In this document: in pieces, positions 1 to 7,919 of the stretch | How positions within the stretch are numbered: position 1 is the stretch's first letter | How the letters are laid out: each line of letters begins with the position of its first letter | Assembly: GCA_050299555.1 (NCBI GenBank) | Contig: JBNKWA010000041.1 | Coordinates: forward strand, 1-21,074 | Source: JBNKWA01 sp050299555 | Lineage (GTDB): Bacteria; Pseudomonadota; Alphaproteobacteria; Rhodobacterales; Rhodobacteraceae | DNA: 21,074 nt | Direction of reading: 5' to 3' | The notes under the pieces: generated by a model | Databases searched by the model: none | What the model saw: the letters and a program-made list of their open reading frames with translations, nothing else | Told to the model about the DNA's origin: nothing | Translations under genes and position numbers: made by a program

Positions 1-43
1 GCCATCCGATCCCTCCGCCGCGTCGTCCGACCAGTCGAACAAA

Positions 44-1411
44 ATGTGGGGCGGACGCTTCGCCGAGCGGCCCGACGACCTGATGGAGGCCATCAACGCC
101 TCGATCGGCTTCGACCGGCGACTCTACGCCCAGGACATCGCGGGCTCGCGCGCCCATGCCGCGATGCTGGCTGCCTCTGGCATCATCTCTGATAGCGACG
201 CGGAGGCGATCCGGGAAGGCCTGCTCACGGTCTTGTCAGAGATCGAGGCGGGAACGTTTCCGTTTTCGACGGCGCTTGAGGACATCCACATGAATGTCGA
301 GGCGCGACTGAAAGCGCTGATCGGCGAGCCTGCCGGACGGCTGCACACTGCGAGATCGCGGAACGACCAGGTGGCCACCGACTTCCGCCTCTGGGTGCGG
401 GACCAACTCGACGCCGCCGAAGGCGGGCTTCTGGCGCTGACCCGGGCACTGGTGAACCAGGCCGAGGCCGGTGCGGCGATGGTGATGCCGGGCTTTACCC
501 ATCTGCAGAGCGCCCAGCCGGTGACCTGGGGCCATCACATGCTGGCCTATGCCGAGATGTTCACCCGCGACCTTTCCCGGGTCCGCGATGCCCGCACCCG
601 GATGAATGAAAGCCCGCTTGGGGCGGCGGCGCTTGCTGGCACCTCGTTTCCCATCGATCGCGAGGCCACTGCCACCGCGCTCGGCTTCGACCGGCCGATG
701 GCGAACTCGCTCGACGCGGTCAGCGACCGCGACTTCGCCCTGGAGTTCCTGTCGGCTGCGGCGATCTCGGCCATGCACCTGTCGCGGCTCGCCGAAGAGT
801 TGGTGATCTGGTCCTCGGCGCAGTTCCGCTTCGTCGCCCTCTCGGACCGTTTCACCACTGGCTCATCGATCATGCCGCAGAAAAAGAACCCCGACGCGGC
901 CGAGCTCTGCCGCGCCAAGGTTGGCCGCATCCTCGGTGCGCTGACCGCGCTGATGATGGTAATGAAGGGGCTGCCGCTGACCTATTCCAAGGACATGCAG
1001 GAGGACAAGGAGCCGGTCTTTGACGCCGCCGATGCCTGGATGCTGGCGCTTGCGGCGATGACCGGCATGGTCGTCGACATGCGCCCCGACGCCGACCGGC
1101 TGGCTGCCGCTGCTGGGGCCGGCTTTTCCACCGCCACCGATCTCGCCGACTGGCTGGTGCGCGCGCTCGGCCTGCCGTTCCGCGAGGCACATCACGTCAC
1201 CGGCCGGCTGGTCGCGCTGGCGGAGAAGAAAGGCTGCGAGCTCGAGGCACTCAGCCTCGACGAGCTTCGCAGCGAGCATGAAGGCATTACGGCGGCGGTC
1301 TACGATGTGCTTGGGGTCGAGAACTCAGTGGCCAGCCGTACCAGTTATGGCGGCACCGCACCGGCTCGGGTGCGCGAGCAGATCGACCGTTGGCGGACGG
1401 TGCTGGGATGA
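44..1411 (+). CDS. argH: Argininosuccinate lyase (5' end possibly outside window)
   Basis: Cytoplasmic enzyme for the last step of arginine synthesis, splitting argininosuccinate into arginine and fumarate. The fumarase/aspartase superfamily signature GSSIMPQKKNPD is at residues 273-284, HTARSRNDQ at 101-109 and GFTHLQ near 150, so all the usual conserved blocks are present. The first ATG (MWGGRF) has no Shine-Dalgarno sequence in front of it, and the frame stays open back to the window edge. Many family members carry a short extension before the MWGGRF motif, so the real start may lie left of the window. At about 455 residues it is near full family length. Its stop overlaps the ATG of a small lipoprotein gene, implying a shared transcript with the lptM/lysA block. 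Identity is very sure; the start is not. Confidence 0.96.
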   Translation: MWGGRFAERPDDLMEAINASIGFDRRLYAQDIAGSRAHAAMLAASGIISDSDAEAIREGLLTVLSEIEAGTFPFSTALEDIHMNVEARLKALIGEPAGRLHTARSRNDQVATDFRLWVRDQLDAAEGGLLALTRALVNQAEAGAAMVMPGFTHLQSAQPVTWGHHMLAYAEMFTRDLSRVRDARTRMNESPLGAAALAGTSFPIDREATATALGFDRPMANSLDAVSDRDFALEFLSAAAISAMHLSRLAEELVIWSSAQFRFVALSDRFTTGSSIMPQKKNPDAAELCRAKVGRILGALTALMMVMKGLPLTYSKDMQEDKEPVFDAADAWMLALAAMTGMVVDMRPDADRLAAAAGAGFSTATDLADWLVRALGLPFREAHHVTGRLVALAEKKGCELEALSLDELRSEHEGITAAVYDVLGVENSVASRTSYGGTAPARVREQIDRWRTVLG

Positions 1412-1539
1412 GGCTCCTCGCCCTGCTTGCCATGGCGGCGTTTTTGGCTGCCTGCGCACCGCAACCGTCCAAGCCGCAGGCGCCGGTGCACATCGAGATT
1501 GAAGGCGACGCCCGCATCGGCGTCGTGACCCGGCTTTGA
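1408..1539 (+). CDS. Tiny lipoprotein (43 aa)
   Basis: A 43-codon frame begins with an ATG that overlaps the argH stop (ATGA arrangement). It encodes a short Met-Arg start, a hydrophobic stretch and a lipobox LAAC ending at Cys16, followed by a Pro/Gln-rich segment and the ending VTRL. This is the layout of a signal peptidase II-processed lipoprotein with a mature part of only about 28 residues. I do not recognise a family. The translational overlap on both sides (argH before, the next lipoprotein after) and the well-formed signal peptide argue for a real gene. Its function is unknown; a cell-envelope role is inference from the lipobox alone. Confidence 0.62.
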   Translation: MRLLALLAMAAFLAACAPQPSKPQAPVHIEIEGDARIGVVTRL

Positions 1540-1676
1540 CCGGAACCCGGGCCCGCCCGGTGCTCGCGGCACTGGCGCTGGCCTTCGTTCTCGCTGGCTG
1601 CGGCGTCAAGAGCGACCCGCTGCCGGTCGACCCGGCGGCACCTGCGCCGCCCGCCGAAGAGGGCACCAAGCGATAG
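1536..1676 (+). CDS. lptM: Small LptM-like lipoprotein (46 aa)
   Basis: A 46-codon frame starts at a TTG that overlaps the previous stop (TTGA). An in-frame GTG at 1560 is an alternative start. The product has a hydrophobic signal with lipobox LAGC (Cys22 from the TTG start), then GVKSDPLPVD and a Pro/Ala-rich tail. The LAGCG-x-K pattern followed by a DP-x-P segment resembles LptM (formerly YifL), a small lipoprotein that in E. coli helps mature the LPS translocon LptDE. LptM-type genes are commonly found just upstream of lysA or dapF, and here lysA lies one gene downstream. Pattern and synteny support the name, but the short length limits certainty. Confidence 0.6.
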   Translation: MTGTRARPVLAALALAFVLAGCGVKSDPLPVDPAAPAPPAEEGTKR

Positions 1677-1714
1677 GATCGGACGCGCCGGAAGCTGCGG
1701 CCGGGGTGCCGCGC

Positions 1715-1743
1715 TTGACACGGGCCGGGAAGCCGACATTGTC
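1715..1743 (+). promoter_or_regulatory. Possible promoter for the DUF2834-lysA unit
   Basis: A perfect TTGACA hexamer lies at 1715-1720 in the 102-base spacer between lptM and the DUF2834 gene. The best -10 candidates 16-17 bases later (CATTGT at 1737-1742 or ATTGTC) are poor matches to TATAAT. The -35 is clear and the -10 is not, so this is only a tentative start point. Confidence 0.3.
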
Positions 1744-1778
1744 GCCCGGGTGAATCCAACAGGGGCGCCCTTGGCCAA

Positions 1779-2087
1779 ATGTCCAGCGCACGGATCCTCT
1801 ATCTCGTCCTCGCCCTTCTTGGCGTTGCGCTGCCGCTTTTTCACTTGGCTGGGTGGTTCGGCACCGGCGGCAACGCGCCGGGCGCCAGCCTGACGGCATG
1901 GATGGACCGCGGTGGCGGCAGGTGGAGCCTGGTGATCACCGGCCTGGCTCTGACCGTCTTCATCCTCGTCGAGGCCCGGGTGCGCCGCGATCTTCTGCCG
2001 CTGGTCTGCATCCCGGCCACCTTCCTGGCCGGCCCGTCGCTGGGTTTGCCACTTTACCTTTTCCTGCGCACACGAAAACTCGACTGA
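1779..2087 (+). CDS. DUF2834 family membrane protein (102 aa)
   Basis: Small inner-membrane protein with about three hydrophobic segments: near residues 5-28, 49-66 and 73-95. The ending GLPLYLFLRTRKLD is typical of DUF2834 proteins, which finish in a Pro-Leu-Phe-Leu-rich helix followed by Arg/Lys. The family's biochemical role is not known to me. The ATG at 1779 has only a distant AGGGG (1761-1765) as possible ribosome site. The stop lies 2 bases before the lysA ATG, so the two are almost certainly co-transcribed and probably translationally coupled. Confidence 0.8.
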   Translation: MSSARILYLVLALLGVALPLFHLAGWFGTGGNAPGASLTAWMDRGGGRWSLVITGLALTVFILVEARVRRDLLPLVCIPATFLAGPSLGLPLYLFLRTRKLD

Positions 2088-2089
2088 CC

Positions 2090-3358
2090 ATGGATCACTT
2101 CATCTACCACGGTGGCGTCCTGTGCGCCGAAAAGGTGCCGCTGACCGAAATCGCCGCGACGGTCGGAACCCCGGTCTACGTCTATTCCACGGCCACGCTG
2201 ACACGGCACTATCAGGTCATGACCGACGCCCTCGCCGGGCTGCCGCATCTGGTCTGCTTTGCGGTCAAGGCGAACAGCAACCTCGCGGTGCTCAGGGTGC
2301 TGGCCCGGCTCGGCGCCGGAATGGACGTGGTCTCGGGCGGTGAATATCGCCGCGCCCGCGCTGCCGGCGTGCCGGGTGACCGCATCGTGTTCTCGGGCGT
2401 CGGCAAGACCGCCGAGGAAATGACACTGGCGCTGACCGGCGGTATCCGCCAGTTCAACGTCGAATCGGAACCCGAACTTCTTACGCTCTCGGCGATGGCC
2501 GTGGCGCTGGGCCGCAAGGCACCGACGGCGCTCAGGATCAACCCCGACGTCGACGCCCGCACCCACGCCAAGATCGCCACTGGCAAGGCCGAGAACAAGT
2601 TCGGCGTGCCGCTTGACCGCGCCCGCGAAGTCTACCGGCAGGCCGCCAACCTGCCGGGGATCGAGATTATCGGCATCGACGTCCATATCGGCAGCCAACT
2701 CACCGAGCTCGCGCCGTTCGAGGCCGCCTTCGGAAAGGTTGCCGCGCTCACCCGAGCGCTGCGCTCGGACGGCCACGACATCCGCCGCATCGATCTCGGC
2801 GGCGGCCTCGGCATCCCCTACGAGCGCGCCAATACCGCGCCGCCCCTACCTTTCGACTACGGCGATCTGGTGCGGCGCACTGTCGGCGATCTCGGTTGCG
2901 AGATCGAGATTGAACCTGGGCGGTTGATCGCCGGCAATGCCGGGCTACTGCTGTCCAAGGCGATCTATGCCAAAAAGGGCGAGGCGCGCGACTTCCTGAT
3001 CCTCGACGCCGCGATGAACGACCTGATTCGCCCCGCCATGTACGATGCCTTCCACGAGATCGTGCCGGTGATGGAACCGCCTCCGGCAACCGAGACGACG
3101 CCAATCGACATCGTCGGTCCGGTCTGCGAAACCGGTGACACCTTCGCCCTGGCGCGAGCGATGCCGCCGCTGGGGCAGGGGGATCTGGTCGCCTTCCGCT
3201 CTGCCGGCGCTTACGGCGCGGTAATGGCGTCGGAATACAATACCCGTCCTCTGGTGCCCGAAGTGCTGGTTGACGGCGATCAATTTGCCGTTGTGCGGGC
3301 AAGACCGGGCTATGATGAGATGCTCGCACGCGATACCATCCCCGAATGGCTGGAATGA
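2090..3358 (+). CDS. lysA: Diaminopimelate decarboxylase
   Basis: PLP-dependent cytoplasmic enzyme that decarboxylates meso-diaminopimelate to L-lysine, the final step of lysine synthesis. The PLP lysine is K60 in FAVKAN. HIGSQ follows with His199, then the glycine-rich GGGLGIPY loop, EPGR, and the active-site Cys346 in CETGD from the C-terminal barrel. At 422 residues it matches the usual length. The reading frame is open upstream, but the ATG at 2090 (MDHFIYHGG) fits the family N-terminus and lies 2 bases after the DUF2834 stop, so I place the start there. A large TIGR02302 gene follows 36 bases downstream. Confidence 0.96.
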   Translation: MDHFIYHGGVLCAEKVPLTEIAATVGTPVYVYSTATLTRHYQVMTDALAGLPHLVCFAVKANSNLAVLRVLARLGAGMDVVSGGEYRRARAAGVPGDRIVFSGVGKTAEEMTLALTGGIRQFNVESEPELLTLSAMAVALGRKAPTALRINPDVDARTHAKIATGKAENKFGVPLDRAREVYRQAANLPGIEIIGIDVHIGSQLTELAPFEAAFGKVAALTRALRSDGHDIRRIDLGGGLGIPYERANTAPPLPFDYGDLVRRTVGDLGCEIEIEPGRLIAGNAGLLLSKAIYAKKGEARDFLILDAAMNDLIRPAMYDAFHEIVPVMEPPPATETTPIDIVGPVCETGDTFALARAMPPLGQGDLVAFRSAGAYGAVMASEYNTRPLVPEVLVDGDQFAVVRARPGYDEMLARDTIPEWLE

Positions 3359-3394
3359 CCTCGACGGACCACGAACCGATGGTCACGGCGGCCC

Positions 3395-5989
3395 ATGGCC
3401 GGTGCTGACCCCCACCGAGGCGCTGCCGGGCGCCTGACCGCTGTGCCTGCGCTCCGGCGCGAGGTCATGCTGGCCCGTGCCGGCATGCTCGCCGAACGGG
3501 TGCTGCGGGCATTTTGGCCCTTCGGCTCGCTGATCCTTTTTGCCGGCTCCGCCTTTGCCTTCGGCCTGCCCGCGCACCTGCCGCCGGGCTGGGCGCTGCC
3601 CATTGGTCTGGTGATCGCCCTTGCCGCAGTTGTCCTTCTGGCGCTGGGCCTGGCCGGATTTCGCTGGCCAACGGAAGACGAGGCGCTGGCGCGGATCGAT
3701 ACGGCGCTGCCCGGACGGCCACTGGCGGCACTAGGCGATACCCTTGCCGTCGGCCGCGGCCGCAGCGATACCGAGGTGGTCTGGCAGCAACACCTCGCTC
3801 GCATGGCCGCCGTCGCGCGCGCCGCCCGGGCCGGCTGGCCTGACCTGCGCCTCTCGGCCCGCGATCCTTGGGCGCTGCGGCTGATGGCCGTGACAGCCGC
3901 CATTGCGGCGCTGGTTTTCGCGCGCACGCCTCCGGGCGACACGTTTGGCGCGATGCTGCCGCAGAAGGGCGGCGCCGCCGCCATCGCCACAGGCCCGAGC
4001 TTTGAAGCCTGGGCTGCCCCGCCGGCCTATACGGGCAAGCCGGTGCTTTATCTTTCCGAGGTGCCGCAGGATCAGCCGGTGCAGCTGCCGTCCGGCACCG
4101 TTGTCACCCTGCGCGCCTATGGCGACGAGACCACCTTCTCCCTGACCGAGACGGTCTCGGGCACCGCTGCCGCACTGGCCGAGGCCGCCGCGGGCATCCA
4201 GGCGGCCGAATTCACCGTCGTTGAAGCCGGCAGTGTGTCGCTGACCGAGGGTGGCCGCTCCGCCGCCGCCTGGCAGGTTACCGTGATCCCCGACACGCCG
4301 CCGACCATCGCACTCGACGGAGAGATCAGCCGAACCCCCGCCGGTGCCATGGAACTTGGTTTTACCGCCGCCGACGACTACGGCGTCGCCCGGGGCTATG
4401 GCACGGCACGCCTGAACCTCGCCGATGTCGACCGCCGTTTTGGGTTGGTGCCAGACCCGGTGCCGCGGCCACCGATCGAGTTCGACCTGCCGATGCCCTT
4501 CTCCGGCAATACCGTTGAGGTCGAGGAAACGCTGATCGAGGATCTTTCCAAGCATCCTTGGGCCGGTTTGCCGGTCATCATCGGGATCCACGCCGAGGAC
4601 GATGCCGGCCAGGTGGGCTCGGAAACCGGGATCGAGGTGCTGCTGCCCGGCCGCCGCTTTTTCGATCCGCTGGCCGCCGCCATCGTGGAGCAGCGCCGCG
4701 ACCTTTTGTGGTCGCCCGAGAATGCCACCCGCATTGGCCAGGTGCTGAAGGCAGTCACCGCTCGTCCCGCGACAATGTTCGAGGACGATATCGGCGTCTA
4801 CACGGCCATCCGCACGGCGATCCGGCGGCTGGGCTATGCTGCCGAGGACGGGCTCGACACCGCCGAGGTGGACGACATCGCCGAGCATCTGTGGCAGATC
4901 GCGCTGATGATCGAGGATGGCAGCCTTGCCAACGCGGCCGAACGGCTGCGCCGCGCGCAGGAGCGCCTGAGTGAGGCGCTGGAAAACGGTGCAACCGACG
5001 AGGAGATCGCCCAACTCACAGAAGAGATGCGTCAGGCGATGGATGAATACCTCCGGCAGCTCGCCGAGCAGGCGCTGGAGAACCCGCAACAGCAGCAGGC
5101 GGAACGGCAACAGGGGCAGGAAATCAGCCCCGACACGCTGCAGCAGATGCTCGACCGCATTCAGGAGCTTGCCGAACAGGGCCGCAACGAAGAGGCTCAG
5201 GCGCTCCTGCAGCAGCTTCAGCAGATGCTCGAGAACCTGCAGATGCAGGCCCAGCAGGGCGGCCAGGGACAGGGCCAGCAGGGCCAGCAGATGATGCAGG
5301 AGCTGCAGGACGCGCTGCGTCAGCAGCAGGACCTCGCCGATGACAGTTTCCAGCAGTTGCAGCGCCAGTTCGGTCAGGGTCAGGGCCAGGGCCAGCGTCG
5401 ACCGGGCGAGAACGGGCAGCCGCCACAGGGCCAGATGCCCGGTCAGGGACAGCAAAGCCAGCCCGACGGGCTCGGCCAGGGTGGCGACCAGCTTTCCGCG
5501 GACGAGCTCGCCCGCCGGCAGGAGGCGCTGCGCCAGATGCTGGACGACTTCAACGGCCGACTGCCGCAGCCGGGCACCGAAGACGGTGAAGCGGCGCGGC
5601 GCTCGCTGGAAGAGGCCGAGCGCGGCATGGGCGAGGCCCGCGACCAGCTCGACCAGGGCGATCTTGCTGATGCGCTGGAGAGCCAGTCCGGCGTGCTGGA
5701 GCAGTTGCGCGAGGGCATGCGCGGCCTCGACGAGGAAATGCGCCAGGCGCAGCAGGAGGGCCAGCCAGGTGGCGAAGGCCGGGAAGGACTGGCCCGCGAC
5801 GACCGCGATCCGCTGGGTCGTCCCCGGGGTGCCCGCGGTCGCATCGACACCAACGACCGGCTTCTGCCCGGCGAGGACCCGTTTGCCCGCGCCCGCGACC
5901 TGTTCGAGGAGATCAGGCGGCGGTCCTCGGACCAGTCGCGTCCGTCGGAGGAGCTTGATTACCTGCGTCGGCTGCTCGACCGGTTCTGA
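3395..5989 (+). CDS. TIGR02302 / DUF4175 family membrane protein
   Basis: Large protein (864 aa) with three N-terminal hydrophobic segments at about residues 41-60, 66-88 and 160-176, then a long presumably periplasmic part. From about residue 500 it becomes helical and charged, and from about 564 to 705 it is extremely Gln-rich (GQGQ and QQ repeats). It closes with a charged region ending in EELDYLRRLLDRF. This architecture, and the position after lysA, match the alphaproteobacterial family TIGR02302 (DUF4175), whose function is not established; a cell-envelope role is often supposed. The ATG at 3395 is the only ATG/GTG/TTG between the upstream in-frame stop and the conserved region apart from an internal GTG near 3443. 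It has no good ribosome site, so the start is moderately sure. Confidence 0.85.
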   Translation: MAGADPHRGAAGRLTAVPALRREVMLARAGMLAERVLRAFWPFGSLILFAGSAFAFGLPAHLPPGWALPIGLVIALAAVVLLALGLAGFRWPTEDEALARIDTALPGRPLAALGDTLAVGRGRSDTEVVWQQHLARMAAVARAARAGWPDLRLSARDPWALRLMAVTAAIAALVFARTPPGDTFGAMLPQKGGAAAIATGPSFEAWAAPPAYTGKPVLYLSEVPQDQPVQLPSGTVVTLRAYGDETTFSLTETVSGTAAALAEAAAGIQAAEFTVVEAGSVSLTEGGRSAAAWQVTVIPDTPPTIALDGEISRTPAGAMELGFTAADDYGVARGYGTARLNLADVDRRFGLVPDPVPRPPIEFDLPMPFSGNTVEVEETLIEDLSKHPWAGLPVIIGIHAEDDAGQVGSETGIEVLLPGRRFFDPLAAAIVEQRRDLLWSPENATRIGQVLKAVTARPATMFEDDIGVYTAIRTAIRRLGYAAEDGLDTAEVDDIAEHLWQIALMIEDGSLANAAERLRRAQERLSEALENGATDEEIAQLTEEMRQAMDEYLRQLAEQALENPQQQQAERQQGQEISPDTLQQMLDRIQELAEQGRNEEAQALLQQLQQMLENLQMQAQQGGQGQGQQGQQMMQELQDALRQQQDLADDSFQQLQRQFGQGQGQGQRRPGENGQPPQGQMPGQGQQSQPDGLGQGGDQLSADELARRQEALRQMLDDFNGRLPQPGTEDGEAARRSLEEAERGMGEARDQLDQGDLADALESQSGVLEQLREGMRGLDEEMRQAQQEGQPGGEGREGLARDDRDPLGRPRGARGRIDTNDRLLPGEDPFARARDLFEEIRRRSSDQSRPSEELDYLRRLLDRF
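5086..5480 (+). repeat. Gln/Gly-rich low-complexity coding repeat
   Basis: Within the TIGR02302 gene the DNA becomes a loose array of cag and ggccag/ggtcag units, encoding runs such as QQQQ, GQGQQGQQ and GQGQGQ. The clearest clusters are at about 5245-5300 and 5370-5400. It is part of the coding frame rather than a separate element, but such tracts are prone to length change. Confidence 0.7.
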
Positions 5990-6010
5990 TCTCCGGGCGG
6001 CAGCGCCGGC

Positions 6011-6988
6011 CTAGTTTCCTGCGCCACTGGCGGGCGGTGCTTCACTCCCGTCGGACGAGCCGGCGAGTTGCTGGTCGATCAGCTCCATCACCGTGGTCGA
6101 AGCCCAGCCGTAGCCCTTTTCTACCTCGACCCGGCCGGTGTCGACCGCAGCCACGTACTTCTCCAGGTACGGGATCGCCTGGGGCAGCTTCTCGGCCACC
6201 AGATCGGCCTTGATGTAGACCCCTGCGGCCAGGGCCGCCAGCACCAGCCCGGCAAAGATGCCCTTGGGCGTGCGGCTGCGCGGCTCGGCGAACAGCTCGT
6301 TGACGTCGGAATAGTCGTCGCGCAGGCTGGCCGACAGGTCCTTGGGGTCGATCTTCGGCCGCCCGGTGGCGATCTCTTCCTTCAACTCGTCGGGGTCGAG
6401 ACCGGCATTGGCCGCCGCCGCTATGACGCTTCGCCGGGCCGAGCGCGGCGCTTTGCCGTCGTCTGGCGGCGCAGTGTCAGCCAGTTCCGCCCGCAGCGTC
6501 TTGAGGAAATCGTCATCCTCCACCCGCTCGGGCTCTGGTTCAGGGGCCGCCGCGCGCCGCGCCGGCCCGCCCATCGTGGCTGGCGGCGCCGTCATGCTGT
6601 GCTGCGGCAAACCTGCATCCGCCGTCGGCCCTTCCTTCCGCTCATGCGGCAAGGCAACGTTGTCGTCGGTCCTTGCCTGCTCGGGTTCTGCGGCGCGCGC
6701 CTCGGCTTCTGCGGCGCGCGCCGCGGCCTCGGCGGCGGCCCGGGCCATCTCGCGTTGCTGAGCCTGCAATTCGTCCGCCACGGCCGAGCGGATGCGCGCC
6801 CGCTCGTCTTCGTCGCTTTCCGCGGCACCGGCTACGACGCTTAAGGCATCGCCGGCTCTGGCTGGCTTGTGGGGAGCCTGGAACCAGGTGGCATCGCAAC
6901 TGGCGCACTGGACGTCGCGGCCCTCTTCCGGGATCAGATCGTCATCTACTTCGTACTGCGCATCGCAGTTCGGGCAGATCAGGCGCAT
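6011..6988 (-). CDS. Zinc-ribbon (MJ0042-type) single-pass membrane protein
   Basis: The N-terminus is a zinc ribbon with Cys5, Cys8, Cys28 and Cys31 (CPNC...CASC), the MJ0042/YjdM-like pattern common at the start of alphaproteobacterial membrane proteins. It is followed by an Ala/Glu-rich, probably coiled-coil stretch, a disordered charged middle, a single transmembrane segment near residues 243-259 and about 65 further residues. The open frame extends upstream, but the ATG at 6988 has an AAGGA site 6 bases ahead and starts directly with the zinc ribbon (MRLICP), so it is preferred. The gene ends 21 bases from the convergent TIGR02302 gene. Molecular function is unknown; 325 aa. Confidence 0.82.
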   Translation of the reverse strand: MRLICPNCDAQYEVDDDLIPEEGRDVQCASCDATWFQAPHKPARAGDALSVVAGAAESDEDERARIRSAVADELQAQQREMARAAAEAAARAAEAEARAAEPEQARTDDNVALPHERKEGPTADAGLPQHSMTAPPATMGGPARRAAAPEPEPERVEDDDFLKTLRAELADTAPPDDGKAPRSARRSVIAAAANAGLDPDELKEEIATGRPKIDPKDLSASLRDDYSDVNELFAEPRSRTPKGIFAGLVLAALAAGVYIKADLVAEKLPQAIPYLEKYVAAVDTGRVEVEKGYGWASTTVMELIDQQLAGSSDGSEAPPASGAGN

Positions 6989-7006
6989 ATGTCGTCCTTT
7001 TTGTGG

Positions 7007-7034
7007 TCCGCCGGCCCCGCCAGCAACCGGCGGA
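7007..7034 (-). other. Inverted repeat in leader of zinc-ribbon gene
   Basis: TCCGCCGG at 7007-7014 pairs perfectly with CCGGCGGA at 7027-7034 around a 12-base loop. It lies just upstream of the zinc-ribbon gene's ribosome site, so it would sit in that gene's 5' leader if transcription starts further out. No T-tract follows on either strand. The role is unknown. Confidence 0.4.
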
Positions 7035-7176
7035 TGGTGTCGCAACATTTAACGACATCATTGCGGCACGCAAGTGAAGTCGCCTCACCGCCCCGCCCCC
7101 GGGCCATCGCGCAGCCCCAGGGTGGCTGCGCGGCGCCATTGCCAGGCTGCCACAGGCTGGCGTAACACTCGGCGCC

Positions 7177-7917
7177 ATGACGCTCCTACGCTCACTTCTG
7201 TTCGATGCGCTGTTTCTCACCCTGATGCTGGTCATGGGCATCCTCTGTGCGCCGGCCGCAGCCTGGTCGCGCGACGGCGCCATCTGGTCGGTGAAGACCT
7301 ACAGCCGCATCTCGTTGTGGCTGCTCAGGATGGTCTGCGGGCTGAAGACCGAGGTGCGTGGTCCGGTGCCCGACTTTCCCTGCTTGGTGGCCTCCAAGCA
7401 CCAGTCCTTCCTCGACATTCTGATCCACGTTTCGGTGCTGCCGCGGCCGCGTTTTATCATGAAGCAAGAGCTGAAATGGGCACCGATTCTGGGACTCTAT
7501 GCCATGCGGATCGGCTCGACTCCCGTCAACCGGGGCGCCAGGGCGGCGGCGGTCAAGGACATGGTTGCGGGGGCCGAGAAGAGCGAGTCGGCGATGCGCG
7601 GGCAACTGGTGATCTATCCGCAGGGTACCCGGGTCGCACCAGGCGCGGCACGGCCCTACAAGGTCGGTGCCGGGGTGCTCTACCAGCGCTTCAAGGTGCC
7701 CTGCGTGCCGGCGGCCACCAATGCTGGTGTGTTCTGGGGTCGCAAGAGCTTCTTCCGCCGCTCCGGCCTTGCGGTGGTGGAATATCTCGACACCGTCCCC
7801 GCCGGTGTCGCAACCGATGAATTCATGCGTCGGATCGAAATCGAGGTCGAAGCGGCCTCCAACCGGCTGATGGAAGAGGCCGGGTTCACCGTCTCTGTGA
7901 CCGCGGCCGGCACCTGA
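7177..7917 (+). CDS. Lysophospholipid (1-acylglycerol-3-phosphate) acyltransferase, PlsC family
   Basis: Membrane-bound enzyme expected to transfer an acyl chain to 1-acylglycerol-3-phosphate in phosphatidic acid synthesis. A hydrophobic N-terminal segment (about residues 8-30) is followed by the catalytic H-x4-D motif, His75 to Asp80 (HQSFLD). The acceptor-binding block GSTPVNRG is at about 113-120. The third motif reads YPQGTR at 147-152, with Gln where most PlsC proteins have Glu. At 246 aa the length is normal. No strong ribosome site precedes the ATG. The stop is 2 bases from the start of the next gene, so a two-gene unit is likely. The general family is sure; whether it is the main PlsC of the cell is not known. 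Confidence 0.85.
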   Translation: MTLLRSLLFDALFLTLMLVMGILCAPAAAWSRDGAIWSVKTYSRISLWLLRMVCGLKTEVRGPVPDFPCLVASKHQSFLDILIHVSVLPRPRFIMKQELKWAPILGLYAMRIGSTPVNRGARAAAVKDMVAGAEKSESAMRGQLVIYPQGTRVAPGAARPYKVGAGVLYQRFKVPCVPAATNAGVFWGRKSFFRRSGLAVVEYLDTVPAGVATDEFMRRIEIEVEAASNRLMEEAGFTVSVTAAGT

Positions 7918-7919
7918 AC

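Noticed and set aside
3355..3408. A 17-codon frame beginning at an ATG that overlaps the lysA stop
   Set aside because: It ends almost at once and is in a different frame from the TIGR02302 gene; likely chance.
5221..5330. TGCA repeats with 2- and 5-base spacing in the Gln-rich coding region
   Set aside because: They come from ctgcag/atgcag codons for Leu/Met-Gln, are not at N6 spacing and lie inside a gene, so they are not operator candidates.
3731..5455. A 574-codon minus-strand frame opposite the TIGR02302 gene
   Set aside because: Leu/Gly-rich shadow of the Gln-rich coding strand, with no ribosome site or recognisable domain.
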